Source of the DNA: CAYYWP01 sp050176585
GTDB lineage: Bacteria > Desulfobacterota > Binatia > HRBIN30 > CADEER01
Length of the DNA stretch: 14,186 bases
Reading direction: 5' to 3'
Assembly: GCA_050176585.1 (NCBI GenBank)
Contig: JBFXHX010000068.1
Location: 1 to 14,186, forward strand
Shown here: positions 9,148 through 14,186 of the stretch, one piece after another
Numbering within the stretch: position 1 is the first letter of the stretch
Layout of the letters: every line of letters starts with the position of its first letter
Made by a program: the position numbers and the translations under genes
Notes under the pieces: model-generated
Databases searched by the model: none
Seen by the model: the letters and a program-made list of their open reading frames with translations, nothing else
What the model was told of the DNA's origin: nothing

Positions 9148-9178
9148 AGCGCGCGACGCTGCGTACCGGTCGAGTGGG

Positions 9179-9946
9179 TCAGGGCAGCGGTTCGGCGCGC
9201 ACCAGGTGCACGCCAAGCGTGCCGCGCGGGCTCGAGAGCTCGAGGTAGACCGGCACGGCGAGCAAACCGGGCCGCGGCGGCGCGATCCATACGTCGAGAT
9301 GCGTCGGCCGCTCGTCCTGCCTGGCCGACGGCCGCCAGAACCCGGCCAGCGGGGCGATATTGGCGCGGCAATGGCGGGCGTCGCCCTGATACACGGCGCG
9401 GTCGGACGGCACGGGGGCGAGCCCGCGCTCTTCGAGCGCCATGTCGTAACGCCGCCGCCCATCGAACACGTTCAGCGTGCCGCGGCACTCGCGCTCGATC
9501 GCCGCCAGGCTGGCGGTGAGGGGATCGATGGTTCCCGGCAGCATGTCCGCCGGCACGGTGTCCCGATTCTCCGCGTCGGACGGCGGCACGATGCGGCTCT
9601 GGACGCCGCCGGTCTCGTCGTAGTCGAGCTCCACCGTCCGGCGCGACTCGCGGTAGGTACCCTCGGAACGATGCCGCACCGGGCGCAGCGCGCCGCCGGC
9701 GCGCCGGCCGTCGGTAGCGGCCGTCGCGCTCCAGGGAAACAGCAAGCCGATGATACCGACCGTGCGAAGCGCACTGCTGGTCTCGTAGCGGTCGCCGTCC
9801 AGGCGGGTGATCGCCGAGACCTCGAGTACCTCGAAGGGGCCGTAGCGCACCTCGTAATCGAGCGCGACCCCGCGCGGCGCGGCCGCAGCGCGCGCCGGCG
9901 GACAGGCGGACAGCAGGAGGACACCGAGGGCGAGCGCCGCGCGCAC
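9179..9946 (-). CDS. DUF3108 periplasmic protein or lipoprotein
   Basis: The start is GTG (complement 9944-9946), one base after the TAG of the dioxygenase gene, with GGGGAG upstream, so it should be translationally coupled. The 255-aa product has an export signal MRAALALGVLLLSAC with a possible lipobox L12-S13-A14-C15; cleavage by signal peptidase I after PPARA is the alternative. The mature part fits DUF3108: an initial VALDYEVRYGPFEVLEVSAI strand, the central YRESRRTVELDYD and DTVPADMLPGTIDPLTASLA, then LNVFDGRRRYDM, and a final VPVYLELSSPRGTLGVHLV. The family is all-beta and envelope-located, with no known reaction. Its close link to a dioxygenase gene is unusual in my view, but the shared role is unknown. 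Confidence 0.85.
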   Translation of the reverse strand: MRAALALGVLLLSACPPARAAAAPRGVALDYEVRYGPFEVLEVSAITRLDGDRYETSSALRTVGIIGLLFPWSATAATDGRRAGGALRPVRHRSEGTYRESRRTVELDYDETGGVQSRIVPPSDAENRDTVPADMLPGTIDPLTASLAAIERECRGTLNVFDGRRRYDMALEERGLAPVPSDRAVYQGDARHCRANIAPLAGFWRPSARQDERPTHLDVWIAPPRPGLLAVPVYLELSSPRGTLGVHLVRAEPLP

Positions 9947-9947
9947 G

Positions 9948-10811
9948 CTACTCCCCGGCGCGGAAGCGCTCGGCCGCCACTTCGAGGTCGCCGAGCGCGG
10001 CTCGCTCCGCGGTGCGCCCGAGCAGCACGTCGAGCGGGTCGCGCAGGTCGCCCACGTAGCCGAGCGCGTACGCGCCGCGCGCGTACCCCATCAGGCGCAG
10101 GAGCGGTTCGGGGAAGGTGCGCGCGAGCTCGGCCGGCACGGCGAGGTATTGATTTTCCTCCTGGCGCAGCCAGCTCACGGCGTAGGTCAGGTTCAGGCCG
10201 CAGCGCACGTCCGCCGAGCGATTCGCGCCGGCGCCGTGATATAGCGCGCCGGTGTACAGCAGCACCGAGCCGGCCGGCATTTCGGCCGCTTCGGTGTCGG
10301 CCTGCTCGAACGCGAGGCGATCTTCGCGGAGATGGCTGCCCGGAATGACGCGCGTCGCGCCGTTGGACTCGGTGAAATCCGACATCGCCCAGATGGTGTT
10401 GCAGGTCACCTGGTAGCCGGACGGAAACGGGAAGAAATCGAAAGCCCACTGATCGCGGTGCACCATCTGCGCCGGTTCTCCGGGGCCGATGGCGATGAGC
10501 TGTGTCAGATGGAGCTGGATGGTGGTCGCGTGCGCCAGCAGCGTCCGTACCGCTTCCAGCACGAGCGGGTGAACGACCAGCTCGCGACACGTTGCCGAGC
10601 GCGCCAACAGCGCCCCGGTTCGGCGCGTCCGAAATCCCGAGAACTCGTCGGTGCCGTAGGGCGTGCCCTCGAGCCAGGGTTGGAGCTCGGCGCGTGTGCG
10701 GTCGAGCACATCGCGGCCGACCAGGCGCTCGACGATCGCGCACCCCTCGGTGCCTAGCGCCGCGGCAACTTGCGCGCCACTCGCACCACATGTGAAGCGG
10801 GGCAGGGGCAT
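9948..10811 (-). CDS. PhyH-family Fe(II)/2-oxoglutarate dioxygenase
   Basis: The 287-aa frame starting at ATG 10811 was chosen; a TTG 12 codons upstream (10847), with a weak GGAAGAGAG, is the alternative. Residues H118-x-D120 (VHRDQWAFDFF) and the distal H192 (ALYHGAGANRS) form the iron-binding triad, and R203 (ADVRCGLNLTY) fits the 2-oxoglutarate-binding position. GATRVIPGSH at 151-160 is the typical PhyH segment before the second half of the barrel. The enzyme should hydroxylate a small or lipid-like substrate using O2 and 2-oxoglutarate, releasing succinate and CO2. The substrate is unknown. No signal peptide is present, so it is cytoplasmic. It is followed by the DUF3108 gene with a one-base gap and preceded by the ten-cysteine pair on the same strand. 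Confidence 0.88.
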   Translation of the reverse strand: MPLPRFTCGASGAQVAAALGTEGCAIVERLVGRDVLDRTRAELQPWLEGTPYGTDEFSGFRTRRTGALLARSATCRELVVHPLVLEAVRTLLAHATTIQLHLTQLIAIGPGEPAQMVHRDQWAFDFFPFPSGYQVTCNTIWAMSDFTESNGATRVIPGSHLREDRLAFEQADTEAAEMPAGSVLLYTGALYHGAGANRSADVRCGLNLTYAVSWLRQEENQYLAVPAELARTFPEPLLRLMGYARGAYALGYVGDLRDPLDVLLGRTAERAALGDLEVAAERFRAGE

Positions 10812-10819
10812 GTGCGCCG

Positions 10820-10847
10820 AGTATCGGCCGGTGGCGGCCGGCGTCAA
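10820..10847 (-). promoter_or_regulatory. Possible sigma70-type promoter placing the start near ATG 10811 (leaderless)
   Basis: On the minus strand TTGACG (10847-10842) is followed after 16 bases by GATACT (10825-10820), and the ATG is 8 bases further. The -35 box matches the consensus at 5 of 6 and the -10 box at 4 of 6. Transcription would start about at the ATG, which fits the lack of an SD there. Spacing and the GC-rich spacer leave doubt. Confidence 0.35.
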
Positions 10848-10864
10848 GAGCGCTCTCTTCCGGT

Positions 10865-10981
10865 GTCGCGCGGACCTGTCCCCGCACGCCGGCGCGGAGC
10901 GTTACCGTAGCTGGAGGTGGTGTACGCCAGGCTCCGCCCGCGCATCGCTGCGCGAACGGTGCGGCCACGGGTGCCGCGGCT
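10865..10981. repeat. Dispersed intergenic repeat, copy B (diverged)
   Basis: Block 10865-10901 (TCGCGCGGACCTGTCCCCGC, then GGCGCGGAGCG) and block 10942-10981 (GCATCGCT, GGTGCGGCCAC, GCCGCGG, TACA) match copy A at 3306-3458 in order and direction. It fills the gap between the ten-cysteine gene and the dioxygenase gene. The match was made by eye. A more doubtful third relative may start near 13897 (CCCGCACGCCG, then GCATCGC). Confidence 0.4.
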
Positions 10982-11049
10982 ACAGCGGATAAAAACGTGG
11001 GCGGCTGGTATTCGCGGTGAGGCGACTAGCGAACAGCCCAACACTCAAT

Positions 11050-11496
11050 TCAGGATCCGCGCGCGCGCCGCCGCCAGCTCAGCACCGCGAAGCCGCCAGC
11101 GCCGAGCAGCAGGGCGAGCCCGACGGTCGGCCGTGCGCCGAGCACCGGTGCTCGTGCGACCGGGCAGGTGATACCGATGGTGTTTTCCAGCATCTGTACG
11201 CACGACTGCCCCTGTTCGAGGCACTCGGCGCCGCCCGGTTCGGCGCCGTCACACCCCGCCTGTGCCACACAGGTGACGGCACCGGACCGAGCTTTGCAAT
11301 TCTGGACGAAGGCGCTTTGCTCTGATGAAAGGATCTCCGCACAAATGAGAGCGGCAGACTGCTCGCTCGTCGCGAAGTTATCGCCATTCTCCGGTAAGCA
11401 TGCGCAGCAATTGCGGACATCGTCGGCGCTTGCTGTCCGTAGCAGAGCTACAACCATCAGTGGTGCCAGCGATGTGATCGCTATTGATGGCCTCAT
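11050..11496 (-). CDS. Secreted ten-cysteine protein with C-terminal sorting-like tail, paralogue 1
   Basis: The ATG at 11496 has GGGAGG upstream. The 148-aa product begins with a signal peptide (MRPSIAITSLAPLMVVALLR, likely cut after TASA). The mature domain has ten cysteines at residues 30, 31, 33, 52, 67, 76, 82, 92, 99 and 111, including CCAC, ALICAE and CVQMLENTIGITCPVARAP. Ten is an even number, which fits disulfides formed outside the cytoplasm. Residues about 122-140 are hydrophobic and Gly-rich (PTVGLALLLGAGGFAVLS), followed by WRRRARGS: a layout of short motif, helix and Arg cluster like PEP-CTERM or IPTL-CTERM sorting tails. A simple membrane anchor is the alternative. I know no family for it. 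It lies 38 bp after its paralogue on the same strand. Confidence 0.8.
   Translation of the reverse strand: MRPSIAITSLAPLMVVALLRTASADDVRNCCACLPENGDNFATSEQSAALICAEILSSEQSAFVQNCKARSGAVTCVAQAGCDGAEPGGAECLEQGQSCVQMLENTIGITCPVARAPVLGARPTVGLALLLGAGGFAVLSWRRRARGS
11078..11225 (-). repeat. 3' part of tandem gene duplication, unit 1
   Basis: This encodes the CLEQ-to-tail region of paralogue 1 and aligns to 11575-11725 with one 3-base gap, starting CTCAGCACCG and ending TGTTCGAGGCACT in both on the plus strand. Nucleotide similarity here is clearly higher than in the first halves of the genes, which suggests either stronger constraint or gene conversion. Confidence 0.7.
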
Positions 11497-11534
11497 CGTC
11501 CGGGCCTCCCTGGCGCTCTATCGGCGAAGTGGAT

Positions 11535-11999
11535 TCAAAATGCGCCAGCGCCGCCTTGTGTGCGCCGGCGTCGGCTCAGCACCGCCACGCCGCCGGCGCC
11601 GAGCAGCAGCGCGAGCCCGGCAGTCGGCACCGCCGCGAGCGCCGGTGCTCTTGCGACCGGGCAAGCGATGCCCAGTGTGCTCTCCAGCACCTGTACGCAC
11701 GACTCGTGCGGCTGTTCGAGGCACTGGACATCTTCGGTGCCTGCACAGGCGTCTTTCGTGCAGACGACTTGACCGCCGCGACCGGCGCAATTGCTCTCGA
11801 ACGCCATCTGCTCGGATGGCCGGACCTCAGCGCAAATGAGCGCGGTCGCCGGCTCTTTCACGTAGGATTCACCCTGCACCCAGAACGGACGGCCCTCTAC
11901 GCATGCGCAGCATCCGGCCACACCGTTCGCGCTCGCCGCCCGCAATAGACCAATAACCAGCAGCGGGGTCAGCAATGCGATTGCCTTCGATCGTCTCAT
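11535..11999 (-). CDS. Secreted ten-cysteine protein with C-terminal sorting-like tail, paralogue 2
   Basis: The ATG at 11999 has GGGGAGG seven bases upstream. The 154-aa product shares its whole plan with the gene at 11050-11496. It has a signal peptide (MRRSKAIALLTPLLVIGLLR, cut near AASA) and ten cysteines in the same order at 30, 31, 33, 56, 71, 80, 85, 93, 101 and 113. The ALICAE and CVQVLESTLGIACPVARAP stretches and the tail PTAGLALLLGAGGVAVLS followed by RRRR are also shared. The middle parts differ in sequence and loop length, so the two are diverged paralogues held together by their cysteines and tails. It is the first gene of the minus-strand group. A possible -10 box, TACAAT, is at 12046-12041, but no convincing -35 is seen. 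Confidence 0.8.
   Translation of the reverse strand: MRRSKAIALLTPLLVIGLLRAASANGVAGCCACVEGRPFWVQGESYVKEPATALICAEVRPSEQMAFESNCAGRGGQVVCTKDACAGTEDVQCLEQPHESCVQVLESTLGIACPVARAPALAAVPTAGLALLLGAGGVAVLSRRRRTQGGAGAF
11575..11725 (-). repeat. 3' part of tandem gene duplication, unit 2
   Basis: This is the counterpart of 11078-11225 within paralogue 2. Shared stretches on the plus strand include GCGCCGAGCAGCAG, TGCGACCGGGCA and CTGTACGCACGACT. Confidence 0.7.
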
Positions 12000-12528
12000 T
12001 TGTCAGCCTCCCCGCGCGCCGTATGGCGGAGTTCAGCTAAATTGTAAAGGGCTCAACGACAAAATGGCCGGAAATCACCGCTGTCATCTTCGCGCCTCAG
12101 CGTCGCTGCGGTGAAGAACGTAACAGCTAGCCGATTTCGACCGGCCGCAACCGGAGGCGCACACCGTTCAGGATCGACGGGACGCCTATGCCTCGACCCG
12201 TTGATCGGCGTGAGTCGTTGACCGACACGCCCGGGTGCGCGCCTGCGGCGCGCTGCCGCGGCGCCGCGGCGGCGTGTCCCCAGCCGTGCAGCGCAGGCTG
12301 ACCACACGGGCATGATGTCCGCCGTGATGCGCACCGTCGCGGCACCGCGGTGCACGCGCCTCTCTTCCGGCCCGCTCTCGGCGCCGAGGTCGAACATGCG
12401 CCGCACCCGCTCCGCCTGGACATGAGAAAAAACACGACCGGCGGTGCGCGGCCGCAGGAAGGTCCGAGAGCGCCGGCGTTTGACAGCTCGCCCGGGCAAT
12501 TAGAGCATCGCGCGCGCGGAGGGGCGAA
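12000..12528. other. Divergent intergenic region with palindromes, no gene recognised
   Basis: The region separates the minus-strand ten-cysteine genes from the plus-strand DGQHR gene. Open frames are Arg/Ala/Pro-rich and lack SD sites. Two perfect palindromes are seen: 12255-12270 (GCCGCGGC twice) and 12342-12353 (GCACCGCGGTGC). Either could be an operator for one of the flanking genes, but there is no direct evidence. Bases 12030-12130 are less GC-rich than the rest and hold the possible TACAAT box. Confidence 0.55.
12480..12508 (+). promoter_or_regulatory. Possible promoter of the DGQHR gene
   Basis: A perfect TTGACA -35 box is at 12480-12485. The -10 side is poor: TAGAGC at 12501-12506 with 15 bp spacing, or TTAGAG one base earlier. 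The position, 20-50 bp before the start codon, is right for a promoter. Confidence 0.3.
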
Positions 12529-13698
12529 ATGCTTGCGACCCAGGTTCGGCAAAAGGACAGCCGCTTCTACTTCGTCGCTTATCCGGCCGAGGATCTCCTG
12601 CGCCGAGTGCGCTTCATCAGCCGCTACTATGGAGAGGGCGAGACGATCGAGCCGACGGCGCTGCGCAAGGACGATGAAGTGGGGGCGTTCATCGCCCGCA
12701 TCGAGCGCTCCGAGGCGGCCTTCCAACGCCAGCTGGCGCGCAAGAAGGTGAAGCAGATCCAGGATTTCTACGCCGAGGCCGTGCACCAGCCGCCGATTCC
12801 GGGCGCGATCTTGCTGTTCACGCCCGAGCCGCTGAACTTCGAGCCGCTCGGCAACTTCGAGAACGTCGGCAATCTCGACGAGCCGCGCCAGCCCTACCTG
12901 GTCATCGACGGGCAGCATCGCCTCGCGGCGCTGCACTTCTACCGTGAAAAGTTCCCCGAGGAGGCCAAGGCGATGCACGTGCCGTGCGTCATCTTCGACG
13001 GCCGCACGGAGGACTTCGCTACCGAGATGTTCGTGACCATCAACTCGACGCCGACGCGGATCAACAAAAGTCACCTCGTCGACCTCTACGAGCGCGTCGC
13101 CTATGCATCGCCCGACAAGCGCCTGGCAGCGAAGGTGTGCGAGCTCCTCTACGCCGAGGACGACAGCCCGCTCCAGTACCGCGTGAACCGGCTCGGAGGG
13201 CGCTCGCAGAAGGCGAAGTGGATTCTGCAGGCGGAGCTGTTCAACGAAGTGCACCGCTGGGTGCGCCTCGAGGCCCGCCGCCTGAAGGTGAGCACGCTCA
13301 CCCGCGCGCGCGACGTCGAGCGCGTGGCCCGCAACGAGCTGTACGAGCCGGTGCGCGACTTCCTCGCCGCCGCGCATCAGGCACTGGTCACCTCGTGGGG
13401 CAACGAGCGCTACATGGTGACCCGCGCCGTCACGCTGAAGGCGCTGGTCCGCGTCTGTGCCGATCTCAACCGCGTCGATGGCGCGCCCGAAGATCGCGTG
13501 CGCCGCTGGGCGCAAAAGCTCCGCCGCCTGCGCGACATCGAGCCCGACTTCCGCATCGAAGGCTTCTACGAACGCTTCCCCGCCAAAGGGCAGATCGAGC
13601 GCGTGGCGCGCATCCACCGCCGGATCGACCAGATCCTCGGCATCAAGCCGCTGGTCTCTCAACGAGAGGAAATCGAGGAGAGCAGGGCTCGCGGTTGA
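12529..13698 (+). CDS. DGQHR-domain protein (DndB/ParB-like), orphan
   Basis: ATG 12529 follows GGAGGGG by 4 nt. The 389-aa protein carries the signature DGQHR at 127-131 (YLVIDGQHRLAALHFYREKF). Before it is a substrate-loop-like segment AILLFTPEPLNFEPL, and after it comes PCVIFDGRTEDFATEMFVTI followed by NSTPTRINKSHLVDLYERV. This arrangement, with an N-terminal helix region and a helical, basic C-terminal half, is that of the DGQHR family, a ParB-like nuclease/NTPase-fold group. It includes DndB, the regulator beside DNA phosphorothioation genes, and ParB-like proteins of other DNA-modification islands. No dndC, dndD or dndE-like gene and no helicase or nuclease lies in the window, so the role is open: regulator, DNA-binding protein or remnant of a modification locus. 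It lacks a signal peptide and is cytoplasmic. Confidence 0.85.
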   Translation: MLATQVRQKDSRFYFVAYPAEDLLRRVRFISRYYGEGETIEPTALRKDDEVGAFIARIERSEAAFQRQLARKKVKQIQDFYAEAVHQPPIPGAILLFTPEPLNFEPLGNFENVGNLDEPRQPYLVIDGQHRLAALHFYREKFPEEAKAMHVPCVIFDGRTEDFATEMFVTINSTPTRINKSHLVDLYERVAYASPDKRLAAKVCELLYAEDDSPLQYRVNRLGGRSQKAKWILQAELFNEVHRWVRLEARRLKVSTLTRARDVERVARNELYEPVRDFLAAAHQALVTSWGNERYMVTRAVTLKALVRVCADLNRVDGAPEDRVRRWAQKLRRLRDIEPDFRIEGFYERFPAKGQIERVARIHRRIDQILGIKPLVSQREEIEESRARG

Positions 13699-13706
13699 GG
13701 CAGTTA

Positions 13707-13746
13707 GGGGTTCGAGGTCAGAGGGTTTGGGAGTCAAGGCTCGGGG
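13707..13746 (+). repeat. G-run tract with G-quadruplex potential
   Basis: Four runs of G lie close together just after the DGQHR gene: GGGG 13707-13710, GGG 13723-13725, GGG 13729-13731 and GGGG 13743-13746. The spacers are TTAGG/TCGAGG-like. Loops of 12, 3 and 11 bases are long for a stable quadruplex. The start resembles the GGGGTTAGG-type intergenic tracts of some Xanthomonadales, from memory only. Confidence 0.4.
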
Positions 13747-13947
13747 TTAGGAGAAGAGAGCGTCTCGCAACGGCACCCGCATCCCTCGGGCGCTGGCGCC
13801 GCTCCGTCGGTGCCGGTTGGATCGAGGCGGGACCTTTCTCTCCGAGGCGCCGACCGAGTGAAGCCCTCAGTGTCACTGGCGGAGATCTACGGCGCACACC
13901 CGCACGCCGCCAGCCCTCTCCCGGTGTAACCGCCGCACCTGGCCGCT

Positions 13948-13968
13948 CGGCATCGCGCAGCGATGCCG
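13948..13968. repeat. Perfect 9-bp inverted repeat
   Basis: CGGCATCGC (13948-13956) pairs with GCGATGCCG (13960-13968) around a 3-nt GCA loop. Its role is unknown. Confidence 0.5.
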
Positions 13969-14051
13969 GCGTGGGGCCCTGGCGTTGCAGATGCTACGTC
14001 CTCGCGCAATATCCGCGCGCGACGGCACAGCGGCACTGAAACCCGCCCGAG

Positions 14052-14066
14052 CGGGCGATTCGCCCG
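14052..14066. repeat. 7-bp inverted repeat
   Basis: CGGGCGA (14052-14058) and TCGCCCG (14060-14066) flank a single T. The left arm can instead pair with CGCCCG at 14044-14049. A single-base loop argues for a protein-binding palindrome or cruciform rather than an RNA hairpin. Confidence 0.4.
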
Positions 14067-14107
14067 ACGGCGAAACCCGGTGCGGCTGAATACGACGGGA
14101 GCGAGAG

Positions 14108-14148
14108 GTTGGGGCGGGGTCGGGTCAGAACCCGACCCGTAACCCAAC
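14108..14148. terminator. Two-part stem-loop, terminator-like or REP-like
   Basis: GGGTCGGGT (14117-14125) pairs with ACCCGACCC (14130-14138) around a CAGA loop. An outer GTTGGG (14108-14113) pairs with CCCAAC (14143-14148) across a small internal loop. There is no T tract. It could end a transcript from either side or be an intergenic repeat; only one copy is in the window. Confidence 0.45.
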
Positions 14149-14186
14149 TGCTGCACCCGTTAGATCTTATCCGCGGCTTCGCGGTG

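Larger units (their letters stand above)
13699..14186. other. Non-coding region with G-run tract and hairpins
   Basis: No convincing gene is present: the frames are short, Arg-rich and without SD sites. It starts with a purine-rich G-run tract (13707-13746), followed by C/G-rich sequence holding three inverted repeats listed separately. A gene starting beyond the right edge may use part of this region, but that cannot be judged. Confidence 0.6.

Noticed and set aside
9148..9178. Terminator between the convergent ppk and DUF3108 genes
   Set aside because: No stem-loop or T run was found in these 31 bases.
12255..12353. Palindromes GCCGCGGCGCCGCGGC and GCACCGCGGTGC considered as operator sites or as a CRISPR or inverted-repeat element
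   Set aside because: Each is single, and such palindromes are expected by chance in this base composition. There is no repeat-spacer pattern, so they are only noted in the region entry.
12127..13737. 536-aa minus-strand ORF opposite the DGQHR gene
   Set aside because: It is the antisense shadow of a protein with a clear conserved motif, has no domain of its own and no SD.
13887..14156. 89-aa minus-strand ORF at the right edge
   Set aside because: Arg-rich low-complexity product passing through three inverted repeats, with no recognisable domain or good SD.

Overview
This is a GC-rich window, with strong G/C preference at third codon positions, from a bacterium that is most probably a Pseudomonadota (proteobacterium). 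The evidence is the Ysc84/SYLF protein with a Sec signal, the DUF3108 periplasmic protein, FadA-type thiolase and PPK1 sequences, lipoboxes and Shine-Dalgarno (SD) sites. The genus cannot be fixed from the sequence. Long antisense open frames are common here because of the base composition and were discarded.

Layout. (1) Bases 1-1893, plus strand: the 3' end of an MgtC-like membrane protein gene; a 62-aa lipoprotein; a small gene of unknown family whose 3' end is unclear, possibly because of a frameshift; a 44-aa Gln/Arg-rich microprotein; and a Ysc84/SYLF lipid-binding protein closed by a 16-bp stem-loop. The small genes have near-consensus SD sites, which gives the look of an envelope or stress cluster. 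(2) 1946-3181, plus: a GH1 beta-glycosidase. (3) 3518-5273, minus: a zinc- and NAD-dependent alcohol/formaldehyde-type dehydrogenase followed after 19 bp by a conserved membrane-anchored protein of unknown function. (4) 5572-6762, minus: an acetyl-CoA acyltransferase, divergent from (5) 6916-9147, plus: polyphosphate kinase PPK1. (6) 9179-11999, minus: two tandem paralogous secreted proteins with ten conserved cysteines and a C-terminal sorting-like tail, then a PhyH-family Fe(II)/2-oxoglutarate dioxygenase, coupled by a one-base gap to a DUF3108 lipoprotein or periplasmic protein. (7) 12529-13698, plus: an orphan DGQHR-domain (DndB/ParB-like) protein. (8) 13699-14186: no gene, but a G-run tract and several hairpins.

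Most genes are metabolic or envelope functions. The items most worth a second look are the paired ten-cysteine proteins with a CTERM-like tail, the orphan DGQHR protein with no modification or defence partner in view, the conserved-looking dehydrogenase plus unknown-protein pair, and the possible frameshift near 780. I see no CRISPR array, tRNA, rRNA, transposase or complete defence operon, and I do not claim a new multi-gene system.
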